DNA of 64,000 nucleotides from Blastomussa wellsi (Eukaryota; Cnidaria; Anthozoa; Scleractinia; Plerogyridae): NCBI GenBank assembly GCA_947652115.1, contig OX393563.1, positions 29,468,659 to 29,532,658 of the forward strand, read 5' to 3'. Shown piece by piece: positions 12,301 to 23,600 of this stretch (position 1 is its first letter; each line of letters starts with the position of its first letter). The notes under the pieces were generated by a model. It saw only the letters and a program-made list of their open reading frames with translations, ran no database searches and was not told where the DNA came from. The position numbers and the translations under genes were made by a program.

Positions 12301-14252
12301 CAGGAACAGTTTCAAATTAATTAGAGCGTATGCGAATTGGCGGCCGAACAGGAACGAGTGTTTGGTTCCCGGCAGCCCTTATTCTCGATAAACCTTTCTT
12401 TAGCCCAAGTGTGTGGCCATTTGTTTTTTCATCAATACATGTTATCGCCTAACTTTAGGTCGTAAACCTTGGTCAAAGCGGTATGCCCGCCAAAAGCATG
12501 ATTCTTGTACAAGACAACAAGGAGCTGTGGGTCGGATGCGGTAACAAGATTGTCATAGTGGACACGAGCACGTTGGCGGTCTTAGACGAGATTTCTGTGT
12601 ATCAAACACCGAGGACGCATGTCCGTATCATGGTCTCCGATGGTGCCCGAGTATGGAGTGCCGACAGAAGATCGTCAAAGATTTTACAGTGGGCCGTCAG
12701 CAATCGTCAGCTCACGAATATTTTCGACTGCGATGTCGATAGCCCTGTTGGTGTTGTATTGAACACGGAGGTCCAAGAACCTCGTCGTTTCACATCCGTG
12801 AAAGGTAGACCTTTATCTGGACGTAACAGAGCAATTAGCGACCCACCGGGAACTCTTAACCCGTCTTTCACGGAGGCAATGTTCAGAGAAGCCATGGAGT
12901 CCAAAGGAAGCCAAGAAGAAGACGAAAGAAGTGATTCGCTTCCTCGCGAAGCCAAATCGACCTCCAGATTTGATCTTGGAGCTCAAAGAAACGGTTCCCT
13001 TGAAAATTCCGACGATGTTGATTCAAAGAGTTCAGAAAGGACACCGCCGGTTACCATCCTTGGATCGAAACCACAGTTTTTCAGCCAGCAAGAGCTTAAT
13101 GAAAACGTATCTTCCCGTTTTCGCTCGCTTTCAGCGGAAACCGACTCGGGTGCTTCAGTTGACAGTGGCATCTCCTCTTTTCGCAGCACCTGCACAACGA
13201 AGAGTAACGCAGCGAATCCAAGTACGACTGCTACGTCGGGTGCAGCTCGGTTTCATGTCGAGGATTCACGAACTGTCGAGGATTCTCCTCTGGTGATTTC
13301 CGAAGACGTTTCAAGCGTCAACGTAAAAACGGTGTCCCTTGATAGCAGTCAAAACATTGTCCAACAGGAAGGAGAGTCAAATTTCGGTACTTCTTCAAAA
13401 GTTGAAACAAGCGATGAATCGACTACGGTTTTACCCGTTGAAAGCAATCTAGAAAGACGTCAGGAAGAGAGTGCTCCCTTTGACACTGAAAGCTGTACCA
13501 TCGCTAATGTCACCGAAGACCGCAAAAAAACTCAACAATCTCTCGATGAAGAAGAATCGAAGAGGAAAACTAACGAGAGTCTCAAACAAATTGATGATAC
13601 CAAAGACCTCAAGCAGAGTGAAGCTGATTTTGAGCTTGTAGACCGTGATGAGACTCGACAAGCCTTCATTGAGGGAACGAGACAACAATCTACTCGCTCT
13701 GATAACGCAAATGCACAACAATGTGCCTCAATGGCTTCTCTAGAATTGCCTTTCAGTTCATCTTCACGCGCCCCTACGCTTATGAGTTCCAAGAAAAGAA
13801 AATCGCAGCGTCGGCAGACAAACGAGGAGAGCAAATCATCACACACCAAGCCTTGGGCAGCGAGACCGCGGCTGCGCATACTTGCGGGCTCAGTAAACCG
13901 CGTGACGTCACTGCTGTTGGTCAATGGCACGTTGTGGATTGGACGAGGAATTGGTGACGTACTAACAATGAACGTGAATTCAGCCAATAACGATGTCCCC
14001 CTAGGCCATGTCTTTGCCCAGCTTGAAAGCGACAATCTTTTGGGCTACGAAAACGGTCAAGTAGACGAAATTGTCAACAGCGGAACCAATAAGGTGGTTT
14101 GTCTCCGGCGACTTGAGCCCGGCCGAGGGAGCACTGGCAACGAGGATCGGTTCACGGAGCGTTATCAGTTGGTCGTGTGGGAGGCCTGGGGAGACACGGA
14201 GTTTAGAAAGTTTAGAGTGCAGTTGGACGAGTTCAACTCTTTAGTTGAATGA
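335..14252 (+). CDS. LRRK1: LRRK1-like ROCO-family protein kinase, 3' part (15 exons: COR, kinase, WD40-like)
   Basis: Exons read from splice signals and open frames: 335-494, 1740-1963, 2527-2676, 3533-3784, 4252-4390, 4774-5206, 5975-6179, 6850-7074, 7415-7639, 8386-8564, 8967-9130, 9645-9853, 10396-10539, 11305-11478, 12459-14252. Every junction phase matches and the total is 4677 nt (1558 codons plus TGA). Residues 1-415 resemble the COR domain (FLHENGILIHY, YQMAYTPSGFW) followed by Cys motifs (PCPLC, ACPYHPD) that I recall as typical of LRRK1. The kinase spans about 418-752: glycine loop GGGGSGEVFRG near 424, VAIK lysine K444, alpha-C glutamate E521, catalytic YRDLKGDN at 611-618, DYG in place of DFG at 636-638, APE at 659-661, and a C-lobe CW...KRP near 733-742. 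DYG is usual in LRRK kinases. Residues 760-1558 look like WD40/beta-propeller sequence, interrupted at about 1075-1415 by a Ser/Glu-rich insert. ROCO proteins are cytoplasmic Ser/Thr kinases coupled to a Roc GTPase. The Roc, LRR and ankyrin parts and the promoter lie upstream of the window. The weakest calls are the start of exon 4 and the GG|GTTTTA donor of exon 10. Confidence 0.9.
1069..1199. mobile_element. 113-bp inverted-repeat MITE with 9-bp target duplication, in LRRK1 intron 1
   Basis: Terminal inverted repeats of 23 bp (1078-1100 and 1168-1190, one mismatch; left end CAGACTCGTACCC) are flanked by a perfect 9-bp direct repeat TTCCATAAG at 1069-1077 and 1191-1199. A 9-bp duplication fits Mutator-like elements or a related superfamily. 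The element is too short to code for a transposase, so it is non-autonomous. A related sequence lies near 60690. Confidence 0.8.
3057..3256. mobile_element. TTAA-flanked inverted-repeat element in LRRK1 intron 3
   Basis: TTAA at 3057-3060 and 3253-3256 flank a 192-bp stretch with short inverted ends (AGGAACCAAGTC at the left, GACTAGGGCCCT at the right). TTAA target sites are typical of piggyBac and Kolobok transposons. No coding sequence is present. Confidence 0.55.
3877..4116. mobile_element. MITE with CTCGTCCCCAGAGCC-type inverted repeats, LRRK1 intron 4
   Basis: About 70 bp at 3877-3946 recurs as its approximate reverse complement at 4047-4116. Both arms carry CGTCCCCAGA, CTTGTCCCTC and GCCGGCTGGGC blocks. 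The same arm family recurs at 6541-6780 and 50552-50878, so this is a dispersed non-autonomous element. Confidence 0.7.
6541..6780. mobile_element. Diverged copy of the CTCGTCCCCAGAGCC MITE family, LRRK1 intron 7
   Basis: The left end CATCTCGTCCCCAGAGCCCG is matched in inverse orientation at the right end by GCGGGCTCTAGGAACGAGAT. The arms are imperfect over about 60 bp. It lies between LRRK1 exons 7 and 8, and the small open frames across it are palindrome shadows. Confidence 0.55.
9280..9595 (+). repeat. TCTG/TCCG microsatellite in LRRK1 intron 11
   Basis: Degenerate tandem tetranucleotide (CTGT/CCGT) tract filling most of the intron between 9131 and 9644. It yields long but meaningless Cys/Ser/Val-rich open frames in all three + frames. 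Confidence 0.85.
10171..10365. mobile_element. GCGAAGC-ended dispersed repeat, copy 1 (LRRK1 intron 12)
   Basis: Begins GCGAAGCACAC and ends CGTGCTTCG, a short inverted terminal pair. Internal blocks (ATTGGACCCC, TCGTCCGCCATTCCTG, CATGACGTCA) recur in the same order at 34009-34234. It is probably a non-autonomous DNA element. Confidence 0.6.
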
Positions 14253-14358
14253 TTTCTTAATGTGTGATTAGCTCATTATTAGTTTAATTTGAGATTCGGG
14301 TGTATTGAGCGAGGATACTACCCCATTAGAGACAGAAGAACACAAAATATGCTCTACC

Positions 14359-14364
14359 AATAAA
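14359..14364 (+). terminator. Polyadenylation signal of the LRRK1-like gene
   Basis: AATAAA about 107 bp after the TGA of the LRRK1-like gene. It is the first canonical signal downstream of that stop. Confidence 0.5.
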
Positions 14365-15223
14365 AGAGCTTGCAGTTCGCGCGTATGTAGATAGGAATTG
14401 CTGAGATTTAAGGGGCTTGGTAACCATTAATGAGAAGTTATGGTTGGTAATGTATAGTTCTGCCTTTACATTAATCCTTGAAATGACAACAACAATTCAT
14501 AGTCGAGACGGGACAAAATGAGCACGAGAAACATAATGGAAAAGACAAATCACCCGAGGTTGAAAAGGGTAACAGTGAATGGGGAAGAAACGAGGGTGTC
14601 TTCAAAGGGTGAAGATTGAGAATGATCGTAATTGGCAAACTTGTAATAGGCTAATACTTTCAAGACATGTTGTCAGTGACAGAGCTCCTTTAATACAGCA
14701 GAAACAACGGAGCTCGTACTCACAACTCCCTACTAGGCACATGCTTTGATCGCCGCAGTCACGTTTCCACTCCGCTTCTATTCTACGTCTGTAAAAATAG
14801 TTGGGCTTTGTTGTACTTGCCTCTCAGGAAGGCACTTTATCAGAAAACCAGAGGATAGCTGCTAAAAAATCAAAATAATAATAATGATGACGATGATGAA
14901 GATTATAATGATAGTGATAATGGTAATGATAACGATAACGATAACGATAATAATGATAATGATAATGATAATATTGATAATAATAACAATAATAATAATA
15001 ATAATAATAATAATTACGAGTATTAAAACTTTACAAAAATAAACGGATCCAGCTTTTTTGTGAAACGTAATTTGACTTCAATTTTCAATGGTAATCCTTT
15101 CACATCTTACGTATGCGTTCCAAGTTATATAGAAATGCCTACTACTCGAGCTGCCGCGGGCGTTTTTAATAGTTGCTAATATTTTTTTTAAAGATTTCTA
15201 CGCCTTTAAGCCGTCTATTTCAT
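14365..15223. other. Intergenic, with AATAAT/GATGATAACGATAAC microsatellite
   Basis: No gene seen. Between about 14872 and 15014 there is a degenerate trinucleotide/hexanucleotide tract (AATAAT, GATGAT, GATAAC) ending in eight or more AAT units. The rest is AT-rich and unremarkable. Confidence 0.7.
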
Positions 15224-15667
15224 TTAAAGGGCAATTGTCACGAAAATGCGAGCCTTAATTCGTACAGAAAGTGTTTTAACCAATAGAAATTTGGAAAGGT
15301 TGCGCACTGCACGCTGCCAAGAACTACCATGGCTTTCTGCGATTGTTTTGGAATTTTCACGTGCGCATGAACACTTCTTTGTCTCTCCTCATCCCTTTGT
15401 CTTAGCTTTCGTCCCGAGCCGCTTTGTGTATCACCCTTCGAGATCATCAAATTTCCTGTGATGTTCATAAGAAAATAGAAGCAATGCATTCCGTTTCAAA
15501 CTTTCACAAATAACCAAATAATGCATAACCTCAATTTTTGTAGCTTTTGCAAGCCTCGTGAGGTCGATGGAAGAGGATTTTAATCGCATAAATTAACTTT
15601 GATTTCTGGTCCGTCGGACCAGAAATCAAATTGTCACACCCGCAGAAAAGTGACAAAGGCCCTTTAA
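15224..15667. mobile_element. TTAA-flanked inverted-repeat element, 436 bp
   Basis: TTAA at 15224-15227 and 15664-15667 flank ends AGGGCAATTGTCAC and GTGACAAAGGCCCT, inverted over 14 bp with few mismatches. Near its right end lies a nearly perfect 33-bp palindrome (15598-15630, centre CCGTCGG). Small open frames inside look incidental. Confidence 0.65.
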
Positions 15668-17049
15668 TCATTTCATGACGAGTTCGACGGACGTTTGAAT
15701 GCGAGTCTCATTCAAATTTTAATTCCCGCCTGCGAGCAATCTGACTTCATTTGTAGTAACGTCGAACTCGCCATAAACTAAAAATGCAAACGTGTGATAC
15801 AGAATTTTAGTAGAGACTTTTCAAGTGGTTAATGTATTGTAGATTTTGTAGATACAAATTTTTATAAGAAGGTACATTTTTAGACTAGATATTTAATGTA
15901 AAATGAATTTTTAAAGAATTTTCAGAGAAAAATGTGACATAGTGGAAAACTGTATTGTATTTTTGCTGATTTTTATTTTCTTATAAATAGTGTTGTGCCT
16001 GTATTATAAATGTGTTGCTGCAAATTAAGACATACAAATTCTCCTTGCTGGTCTTGCACCACAAGTTTGGAGTATTTGATATTTTTGCATACAGCCAGTT
16101 TCAATTGTGGAATTAGAAAGAGTATTAGTTAGGTTACTTACTATAGTTATTAGTTTTAAAATAATATCTGGAATCAATAAATTTTTATTAATTTCAGTTA
16201 ATAATTTAACTTAAATAGTCGAAGGTACAAATATGTCGTTGTGATAGGTCACGCTTTTTGTGACGGTTGTATTACACACACAAAAAGGTCTTTAAAGTTT
16301 GCTATTTTTAGGTCGATTTTGTAAATCACGCTATTTTACAAAGAAGTTGATCTCACTGTGTTAGGTGACTTGTGTTACAAAATGTGAAAAGTCATACTAT
16401 TGTTGGTCACGCTATTTTAGAGACAAACTGATCCCACTATGTTAAGGTGATTGTGTTACAAAGTGTGAAAAGTCACACTGTTGTAGGTCACGCTATTATA
16501 GTTCATTATGGCACGTGGATTATCTATGCATGTTAGGGATAGATCACATCAATGCTTGGTGATGATTCCGTTACATCAGCTTGTCTAACAATAAAACAAT
16601 GAAATCATCACGATAGATAGAGTACGGGATGATCGATTACGCTTTGTTGCTACGAATAACTAATTGTTCTAAATTGAAATATATATATTAGAAAAAACAA
16701 ATGACAGAATTGTTATGCCAAGCTTTAAAATAACTCAAAAGTAAGAATAGGTTTTACAAATAAGTGGAAACCTTTGATTGCCTAGACAATTGCTTAATGC
16801 GATCTTACATATCAGCAATTGCTCTGAACTCATAACTTTCCATCTTGTAAACCCTTATAAGGAACTCGATATTAGACCCATCTTTTCAAAGCTGTGGTTA
16901 CTCTGTGTTTAGCTGTCTTTATGTATATTAGTAACTTAATTTTGTATTAACAATTAATGTAACTATGTACTTAAAATCAACTAATGTAAGTAAGTAATTA
17001 TTGTCAGTATTGTATATGTTTGTTGTGTTTTCAATAAAAAAAAAAAAAG
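15668..17049. other. AT-rich intergenic DNA, 81-bp tandem repeat and possible retroposon tail
   Basis: No gene seen. At about 16327-16490 two consecutive copies of an 81-bp unit begin TCACGCTATTTTA and contain TGTGTTACAAA; a third unit starts at about 16488. The stretch ends with CAATAAAAAAAA at 17031-17049, which looks like the polyadenylated tail of a retroposed sequence of unknown class. Confidence 0.55.
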
Positions 17050-17268
17050 AATAGGCCTTTTGCAACAAAAGGTCACATGGTACAAAATCCGCCATGCTGG
17101 AAGGCAAGCTTATTATTATTCCCGTACTGGGACAGCCAAACAAAGCGACCTCAGCCAGTGAAGCTTGACTTTTTCTTTGTTTTGGATGTCCCAGTACGGG
17201 AATAATATTAAGCTTGCCCTCCACCATGGCGTATTTTATACCATGTGACCGTTTGCAAAAGGCCTATT
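17050..17268. mobile_element. 219-bp MITE with about 90-bp inverted repeats
   Basis: The left arm (AATAGGCCTTTTGCAA onward) and the right arm are near-perfect reverse complements over about 90 bp, including ATTCCCGTACTGGGACA. It sits directly after the A-rich tail at 17049. No target duplication longer than 2-3 bp is clear. Confidence 0.75.
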
Positions 17269-19075
17269 AAACTGCACGAGTTTTAAAACGAACGTTATGG
17301 ATAATTGCTAGCTATAATTGTTTCTTGTTCAAAAACAAGCGCACTTTCCCTGGATCACGCGACGGTCAAAGCGATACTCGCTGCAAGCAATCCCGAAACA
17401 TTTTAGAAATGACAGGGAGTGTGACGGCCATGTTTGTTGGCCAAACGAAAGTAAAATATTAGAAATCTACGCACCTACGCTGCTGCAAAATATAAAATTA
17501 TCTTTTTAATGGTGTTTTGTTCTTTTGGGGGTGACGTGCGCTTCCTCTTGAAAAACGCCAAGAGTCCTTGTGTAGGGGCAAAACTCCTGATCCTGAAAGA
17601 AGCAGAATAAACAGAATTAATTCGGTACCACTTTTAATGCTTACCTGTTTAACTGTGATGATTTTTTATCCCGCAAATTACAAAAAAAAATGTGATGGAA
17701 GTTTTGAGTGGGAGCATAGAATATGCTTAGCTCGCTTCAAAACTGCACGCAATGCTCATTGATGGCGATATACTGGTATTCCCGAATTGACTTTCCTAGC
17801 CTTGGCCATTAATGTTCGAAGTTGAGATGCCTGGTGTGTTTGACCATAAAAACAAATTCTTCATTCTTGTACGTCCATGTTCTGTGATGCAAAAGCGCTG
17901 GGGATGTTGGGTAGGAGTTTTATATTGGGTGCAGCATTCATGTTACTAACTCCTGTTCTAGCGGGGGAGTGGCTCATATATATAGAAAAGATAGCGTGCT
18001 TTTGAGGTGTTTGTAAGGGTACCATGCGACTGACAGAAAATAAAAATATATGCTTCGTGGTGCGATCGCGAAAAAAAAAGGATTTTTATTCTTTTCTTTG
18101 ACCCGAGTAATTTTGCAGACGGGTTCGTTCCAACACAGACAGTTGTACTTTATTATACTTTAACAAGCTTGTAAAAAAAGTCGAATGAGGTGTATCACCC
18201 CACAACACCCCACTTTGCTTCTGATTGTTTCCAAAGATAGCTGCATAAGCCGCGACATGCAGCCTGGCAATCCATCAATGCATAAAAAGCTTGTTTGGTC
18301 TATTAGAAGAATAGATAATGCTTATCTTTTGTAATCGGCAAGTACTTGCGCACGCAGTGGATTTGTCCTTGACTAAACGTAGAGTTTCATTCATTTACTT
18401 TCAGTAGGTGATTCGTGATTCACCTTCCTTTCGTATTTGAAATTCTAATTATCAAACCTTAGGAGAAGTTTAGTTTTAAAAATGAACGGAGTTGAAGGCA
18501 CGTTTTTCTTGTTTTGTTTTGTGTTTTTTTCTAAGAAAAGTTACCTGAAAAAATATACAATACCTGTTTTGCTCACTGACCTTTCAAACAAAGAAAAAAT
18601 CGACGCCAAATGTGGCTCTTTGGTTGTTGTTAGGTTTGTCGCGTGGTCGCGCGATTTTCACGGTGTCAATCAAAGCAATCTGAAAGCACTTGATTGGTTT
18701 CTTCAAGTCAGGAGATCGAGGCACACGACAGAAACATTTCCATGCACGTGTCCTTGTCTTGTTGCACTTTGGGAGAAAACACTTGGAAATCTAAGCTCTT
18801 AATATCGATTCTCATTATCGATCGCAGTGCTCAGTTTAGAGAATTTGGCGTGCATCAAGAAAATGTCCCCTGTTTGATATTTCCTTTTATCTAAACGCAA
18901 GATAACAAAAATGATACTATCCCACTTAAGCCTCTATCAATAATTTTCCTCTTTGGCAATAGCGAGTTCTATATATTAACGCTCCACAAAGCAGGGCGAT
19001 TGTGATCAATGGGTAAACCCTCTTGAATTGATAAGATTGTCTTAAGTTCTCAACACATTGATAAACTTTTTTTCA
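17269..19075. other. Intergenic DNA without a recognised gene
   Basis: AT-rich sequence. The longest open frame (18482-18802, 106 aa) has no recognisable motif and skewed composition, and is not supported as a gene. I see no RNA gene. Confidence 0.5.
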
Positions 19076-19243
19076 GTGTTTTGTTTTTATTCTCGACTGC
19101 TAACATGATGTGGCATGGCACGTACTGTTATATGATCGCTTTTTTATCAGCTATAAATGCGCGAACGTTCCCGGACTCTTCCGCACTGTTGAATCGTCTT
19201 CGTTCAACAAAGGTCCCTCTCGCACCCAATTGCAGTTACCTAG
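19076..19243 (+). other. Possible orphan exon encoding a signal-peptide-like segment
   Basis: A pyrimidine-rich acceptor ends at 19075 (TTTTTTTCAG) and a strong donor TAG|GTAAGTT follows 19243. The frame between is open and includes a Met followed by a hydrophobic stretch (MIAFLSAINA), as in a secretory leader. It could be an upstream exon of the MACPF gene 1.4 kb away, an exon of an unrecognised gene, or chance. No partner exon was identified. Confidence 0.3.
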
Positions 19244-19835
19244 GTAAGTTGAATTTCCTGAATATTTATAATTCAACCAATTAGTTATGATATTTTTTCT
19301 TAAAACTCAGAAATAGCAGAGAATTTTCTTCTCCTCTGGGATATTGCTGCTTTATACTTAATTTCTTAATTTCTTATCGTGTTTCTTGTTACTCAAAACA
19401 TATTGAAGACATTGCAGAGCTTATTAATACTAGACTATAAAAAGGGCATGTTGGTTACCACGGTCGTTCAGGGTCGAGAGTTTTTCTTTTGGAATTAGTA
19501 ATTCCCTACAGCAGACTTTGCCATGATCGATCTAGGAAGCCACACCCCGGGTGAAACATCGAAAGGAGAAACTCTTAAATCGGCGTTCGTTTCTATTTCC
19601 GGATCGAGCAGTTAAATCACCGAACGAGTGCAAGGGATTGGAATGGCGTTGCTGACTCAGGCGTAAGAAAACCAAGGCCCCTTCACCCCATCAATAATCC
19701 CCCGGTTCCAATCCCCGATGAAACAGACGAGGATGTTCTTCCGAAATTTTGAATGTAACCCCTGAAGAGGACTAATCGGGGCCTGGTGAAAACTTTTATT
19801 AGCCGCTAAAAGATCATAACAAAATACCAAAAAGT

Positions 19836-20040
19836 CTGCATCAGAGCCTACTGGCCCATCAGGCCGGAGCTTATCCCGAGCGTATGCTGAACTTATCCCG
19901 GGCTTATCCCAGTTTGCGTACCATAAAGCGACAGAGAGTATTTCTACTCCCCCCTGGATGGGATGCTAGTCCGTCGAAGGGTTACCCCCCAGCAGTAAAT
20001 TCGCCGGTACCCATTTATACACCTGGGTGAAGGGATCATT
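19836..20040 (+). repeat. SINE-like dispersed repeat
   Basis: The segment contains GGCCCATCAGGCCGGAGCTT, CTCCCCCCTGGATGGGATGC and TTCGCCGGTACCCATTTATA, and reads like a high-copy repeat that I associate with coral genomes (from memory). A shorter degenerate relative is at 57895-57985 (GGCCCATAC..CCGGAGCTTATCC). The class is unproven; I see no clear tRNA-like head. Confidence 0.5.
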
Positions 20041-20623
20041 ACATCATTTGATCAAACAGCAATTATTTTTATTTTATTTTTATTTTTATTCATTATTATT
20101 GTATCTTCTTTCACTGTGGACAAAGACCAAGATATGTTCGTCAGGACTGTTTAAGTGTACGCGATTCATTAAGAATCAAAATGTATATTTGTGACAGGAA
20201 GTTGCTTTTTTAGAAACATTTTTGGTCTATAGATGTTGTTATGTTTCAATTCACCTTGAAGTAGTGCTTATCATCGCAGGTCAAATCTTATCAATAGCGA
20301 TTTAACAATTAAAACGAACACAATTTAATGTCTCCTTATTTTTTCCTGTCTCTTTGACTTTCTATTTCCACCTCAATGTACCATTCAAAGGAAGTCTATA
20401 AGATTTTGTTATCACCTTTATGCATACGTCACAACGTAAGCCAAACGTCCAATTATAATATTCTATTTTGTCTAGACGTTAGCAGTTTAAGAAAACGACC
20501 CTTTAAACTCCGGGTAATTTTTTTAAACACAAAATGATTTTTCCCCTGTTGCTGTATGCATGTAAAGGCAACACGTATACTTTGAATACTTTTCAAGATG
20601 ACTTAGATATTTTTTTCCCTCAG
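20041..20623. other. Region upstream of the MACPF coding start
   Basis: AT-rich sequence with no convincing TATA box. It ends in a pyrimidine tract and acceptor (TTTTTTCCCTCAG at 20611-20623), so the MACPF transcript probably starts in a separate upstream non-coding exon that I cannot place. Confidence 0.4.
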
Positions 20624-20629
20624 GTCATT

Positions 20630-23600
20630 ATGGCGAGGCTGTCGTTTGTGGCTGTGCTTCTTCTTTTTGTTTGTTATGTGAAGTCAACATCAGTTACAGA
20701 CCCCTTTGTCAGAGATCTAAAGGCCTGCGAAATAGGAAGTGAGTACAATGAATTTAATAATGTTTTATATCCACTGGTTTAATTAGTTGCTCACTCTTTG
20801 ACCTTTTTACTTGTTCTATTGTTCACTTTTTCACTTGTTCTCTTATTCTCTTGTTCACTTGCTCACTTGTTCACTCGCTCACTCGTTCACTCGCTCGCTC
20901 ACTCGCTCACTCGCTCACTCACTCACTCGCTCACTCGCTCACTTGCTCACTCGCTCACTTTTCAGTGTTATATTATTCGTATTCAGTTGTCAGCTTATAC
21001 CGAAGTGACTACCGTTTCCCGACTTGTGTAATTATTACTTAATAAAATTATTTTGTTTTTAACTACTTTTCAGCGTGTGGTGTGAAGAAAGTAATTCATC
21101 CGCCGAGTACATTTTTCTCGAAAGTCCCTTACTACCTTCTTGAGTTCTTGAAGCACCATGTCCCAAGGGTTGCCCCACAGAGTCGCTCAGAATTGGAAAT
21201 GAGTGCTGTCTGGCTTCTTGATGATAAGTTCTCTGATGTCAAGACTACCGACTTCAAGTACATTCCTCAGGGACCCAAAGGACCAACAACTCCCCTCCTC
21301 GACACCAACCTTATTGTCAGTCCAACATCCGCAAAGATGCAAAACTACATCGTGGCCCGCTCGATGGACACCAGACACACACCGGAATGGGCCATCCACA
21401 AACACGTTACATTGAATGGCGCTCTACGATCTTACAAGCAGGCCAAAGCTATGTTGATGTACTCACGCTTACGACCAACAAAGGAAGGAATTATGCAGAT
21501 TTGTCGGTGGAAGATGATGTTGAAGTTGCCAGTAATAGTGGTCTACTCCATTCCAAGAAGACATGTAACAGCAAGGAAAAATAGGTCACATATGAGACAT
21601 CTGACGGACTTGACACACTGTGGAATTCGGATGATCCAACTGCCACCAAGATTGCCCATCACCTTGGCCAAGTCTACCGGAATGAAAGAAATAAAACCAA
21701 TGCCTAACATTGACTACATCTTCCATGGCTACAACTTCCTGTATGGAAACCCCATCGTAGACCCAAAAGAGGGACATGACCCAGGAGTCTCCCATATGCC
21801 GATCTTCAAGGCTACCTTCGACCGAGGCTTAACCACATCAGACCAAAGGTATCTGATTCCAGACGGCATGTCATTTCTAAAAGCGGTTAGTTGCAGGATT
21901 GACTTCACCTCAGTCGAGGATCGCAGTGAGAAATCTTACATCGAGTACTTAGCTAACACAGTTGGAGCCGGGGCTAGCTTCCTGGGATTCGGGTTTAAAA
22001 CAAGTACGACTGTACAGCACAAGACCGAAGAACTGAGGAAAGTCAGCTACTCGTACGTCAACACGGAGGCCGTCTGCAGCGTTTACACTGGTGCCATCTT
22101 CATGGATATGCCTCCTAAACCCTCAGATGAATTTGTAGCTTCACTGAAAAAGTGCGAGATGGAACCCACTGAGGACAACTTTAGAAATCTTGTCGACAAC
22201 TATGGCACGCACTTCCTAACAGACGTCGTTATGGGATCCAAGTTTGGCGAAGAGAGCAAAATAGCCACTGACGAGTACGAGAAAATGGTGTCTGATGGAA
22301 TTGACGTGGGGCTGGCTGCTGGGTACTCTGGTAGATATTCCGCAGGGGTGACAACAGAGACTGCATCTGAGAAACAACAAAGAGAGAGGTTCGAATCAGC
22401 TCGTACAAGCAAGACCACTTACTCATATGGCTCCAACATCCCCCCTGATGGTGACGCAGCCACGTGGGCTTCCAAGAGCTCTGATGATCCCATGCCAATC
22501 AATATGGACATGACAGCACTGCCAGAACTCTTGACTGAAGAATTCCTCGGTGAAACAGGCATCGACTACAAAATGTTGAAGAAACCATTGATAGACTACT
22601 TGACCAAGTACTGCTCGAAGCTTGTCGACGAGGGAAAAGCAAAAGACTGCATGCCGCCAACAGGTATTTCAGGAAAGCATTCTATTGTCGCTGTAGTAAA
22701 ACTGTGTTGATTCATTTACCCTTAACGTCGATAACTTTTGGACCGCGCCCAGTACTCAAAATATTAAATCTCATTCATTTCCATGCAAATATTTCAAGCG
22801 CTTTACTAAAAAATTTGGTGGTAAATTCATCCAAATAGGAAAACCTGCCTTTCATTAAGGATTCTTTGTTTAATTATCCCCTTCCAACAGGACGCAGCCT
22901 ATACTATGCTATATATTTTTCTTGCTACTTTTGAACATAAAGGGGCATGGATATTTTGCCTTTTGCCAGAACGTCCGTTCCTTTCAAAATACTACAGATT
23001 CATTTTATTTTATTTTTTTAATTTTTCATATTCTCTTTATTATCTTTCTTGTCAGAATTTGCCACTAACGGCCCAGGTTTAAAGAAGTGGGTGACCACGG
23101 ACAGTCAAGTCAGCGGTATTGATATGATCGACCAGAACATTATGGCGATGGTCTTCGGTAACAGTAACAAAGGTTGGAAGCTATCCATTAGCAAGGTCTC
23201 TGAAGAAATGGCCTCGAAACAGTTGATCGACAAAGACTCGGCCTACGACATGGTAGTCTGTCATGGTAGTCGTCGTTTGGGAGTCCTCATCACTGACACT
23301 TGGACTTATGGCCGCATAGAAATGTATCAAGTCAGTGAAGATGGCAAGGCCATAACCAAAGAAAAGGACATCGACCTCCTTGCAATCGGAATGACAGAGA
23401 AGGATGTTGGCTTCTTGTTCTTTAACAGTCTCAGCTATTACGCTGATGTGAAGGATTTTTTGCTGGCGAAACAACAAGCAGATTGGGCTGAGCTGTGGAA
23501 GATCGAGAACATTTGTATCCCTGGTGCACAAGTCACAGCAAGGCGTATCCTGAATTTGAACCCTGGCTGGACCAATTACATGAAAGCAGCAGTCCACTTG

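Noticed and set aside
13532..14035. 167-aa open frame on the minus strand
   Set aside because: Antisense shadow of the last LRRK1 exon, whose + frame continues the gene with matching phase.
16327..16490. CRISPR-like regular repeats
   Set aside because: The genome is animal, and the 81-bp units are contiguous tandem copies without spacers.
18482..18802. 106-aa open frame as a possible gene
   Set aside because: No motif, no signs of conservation and no splice context; AT-rich chance frame.
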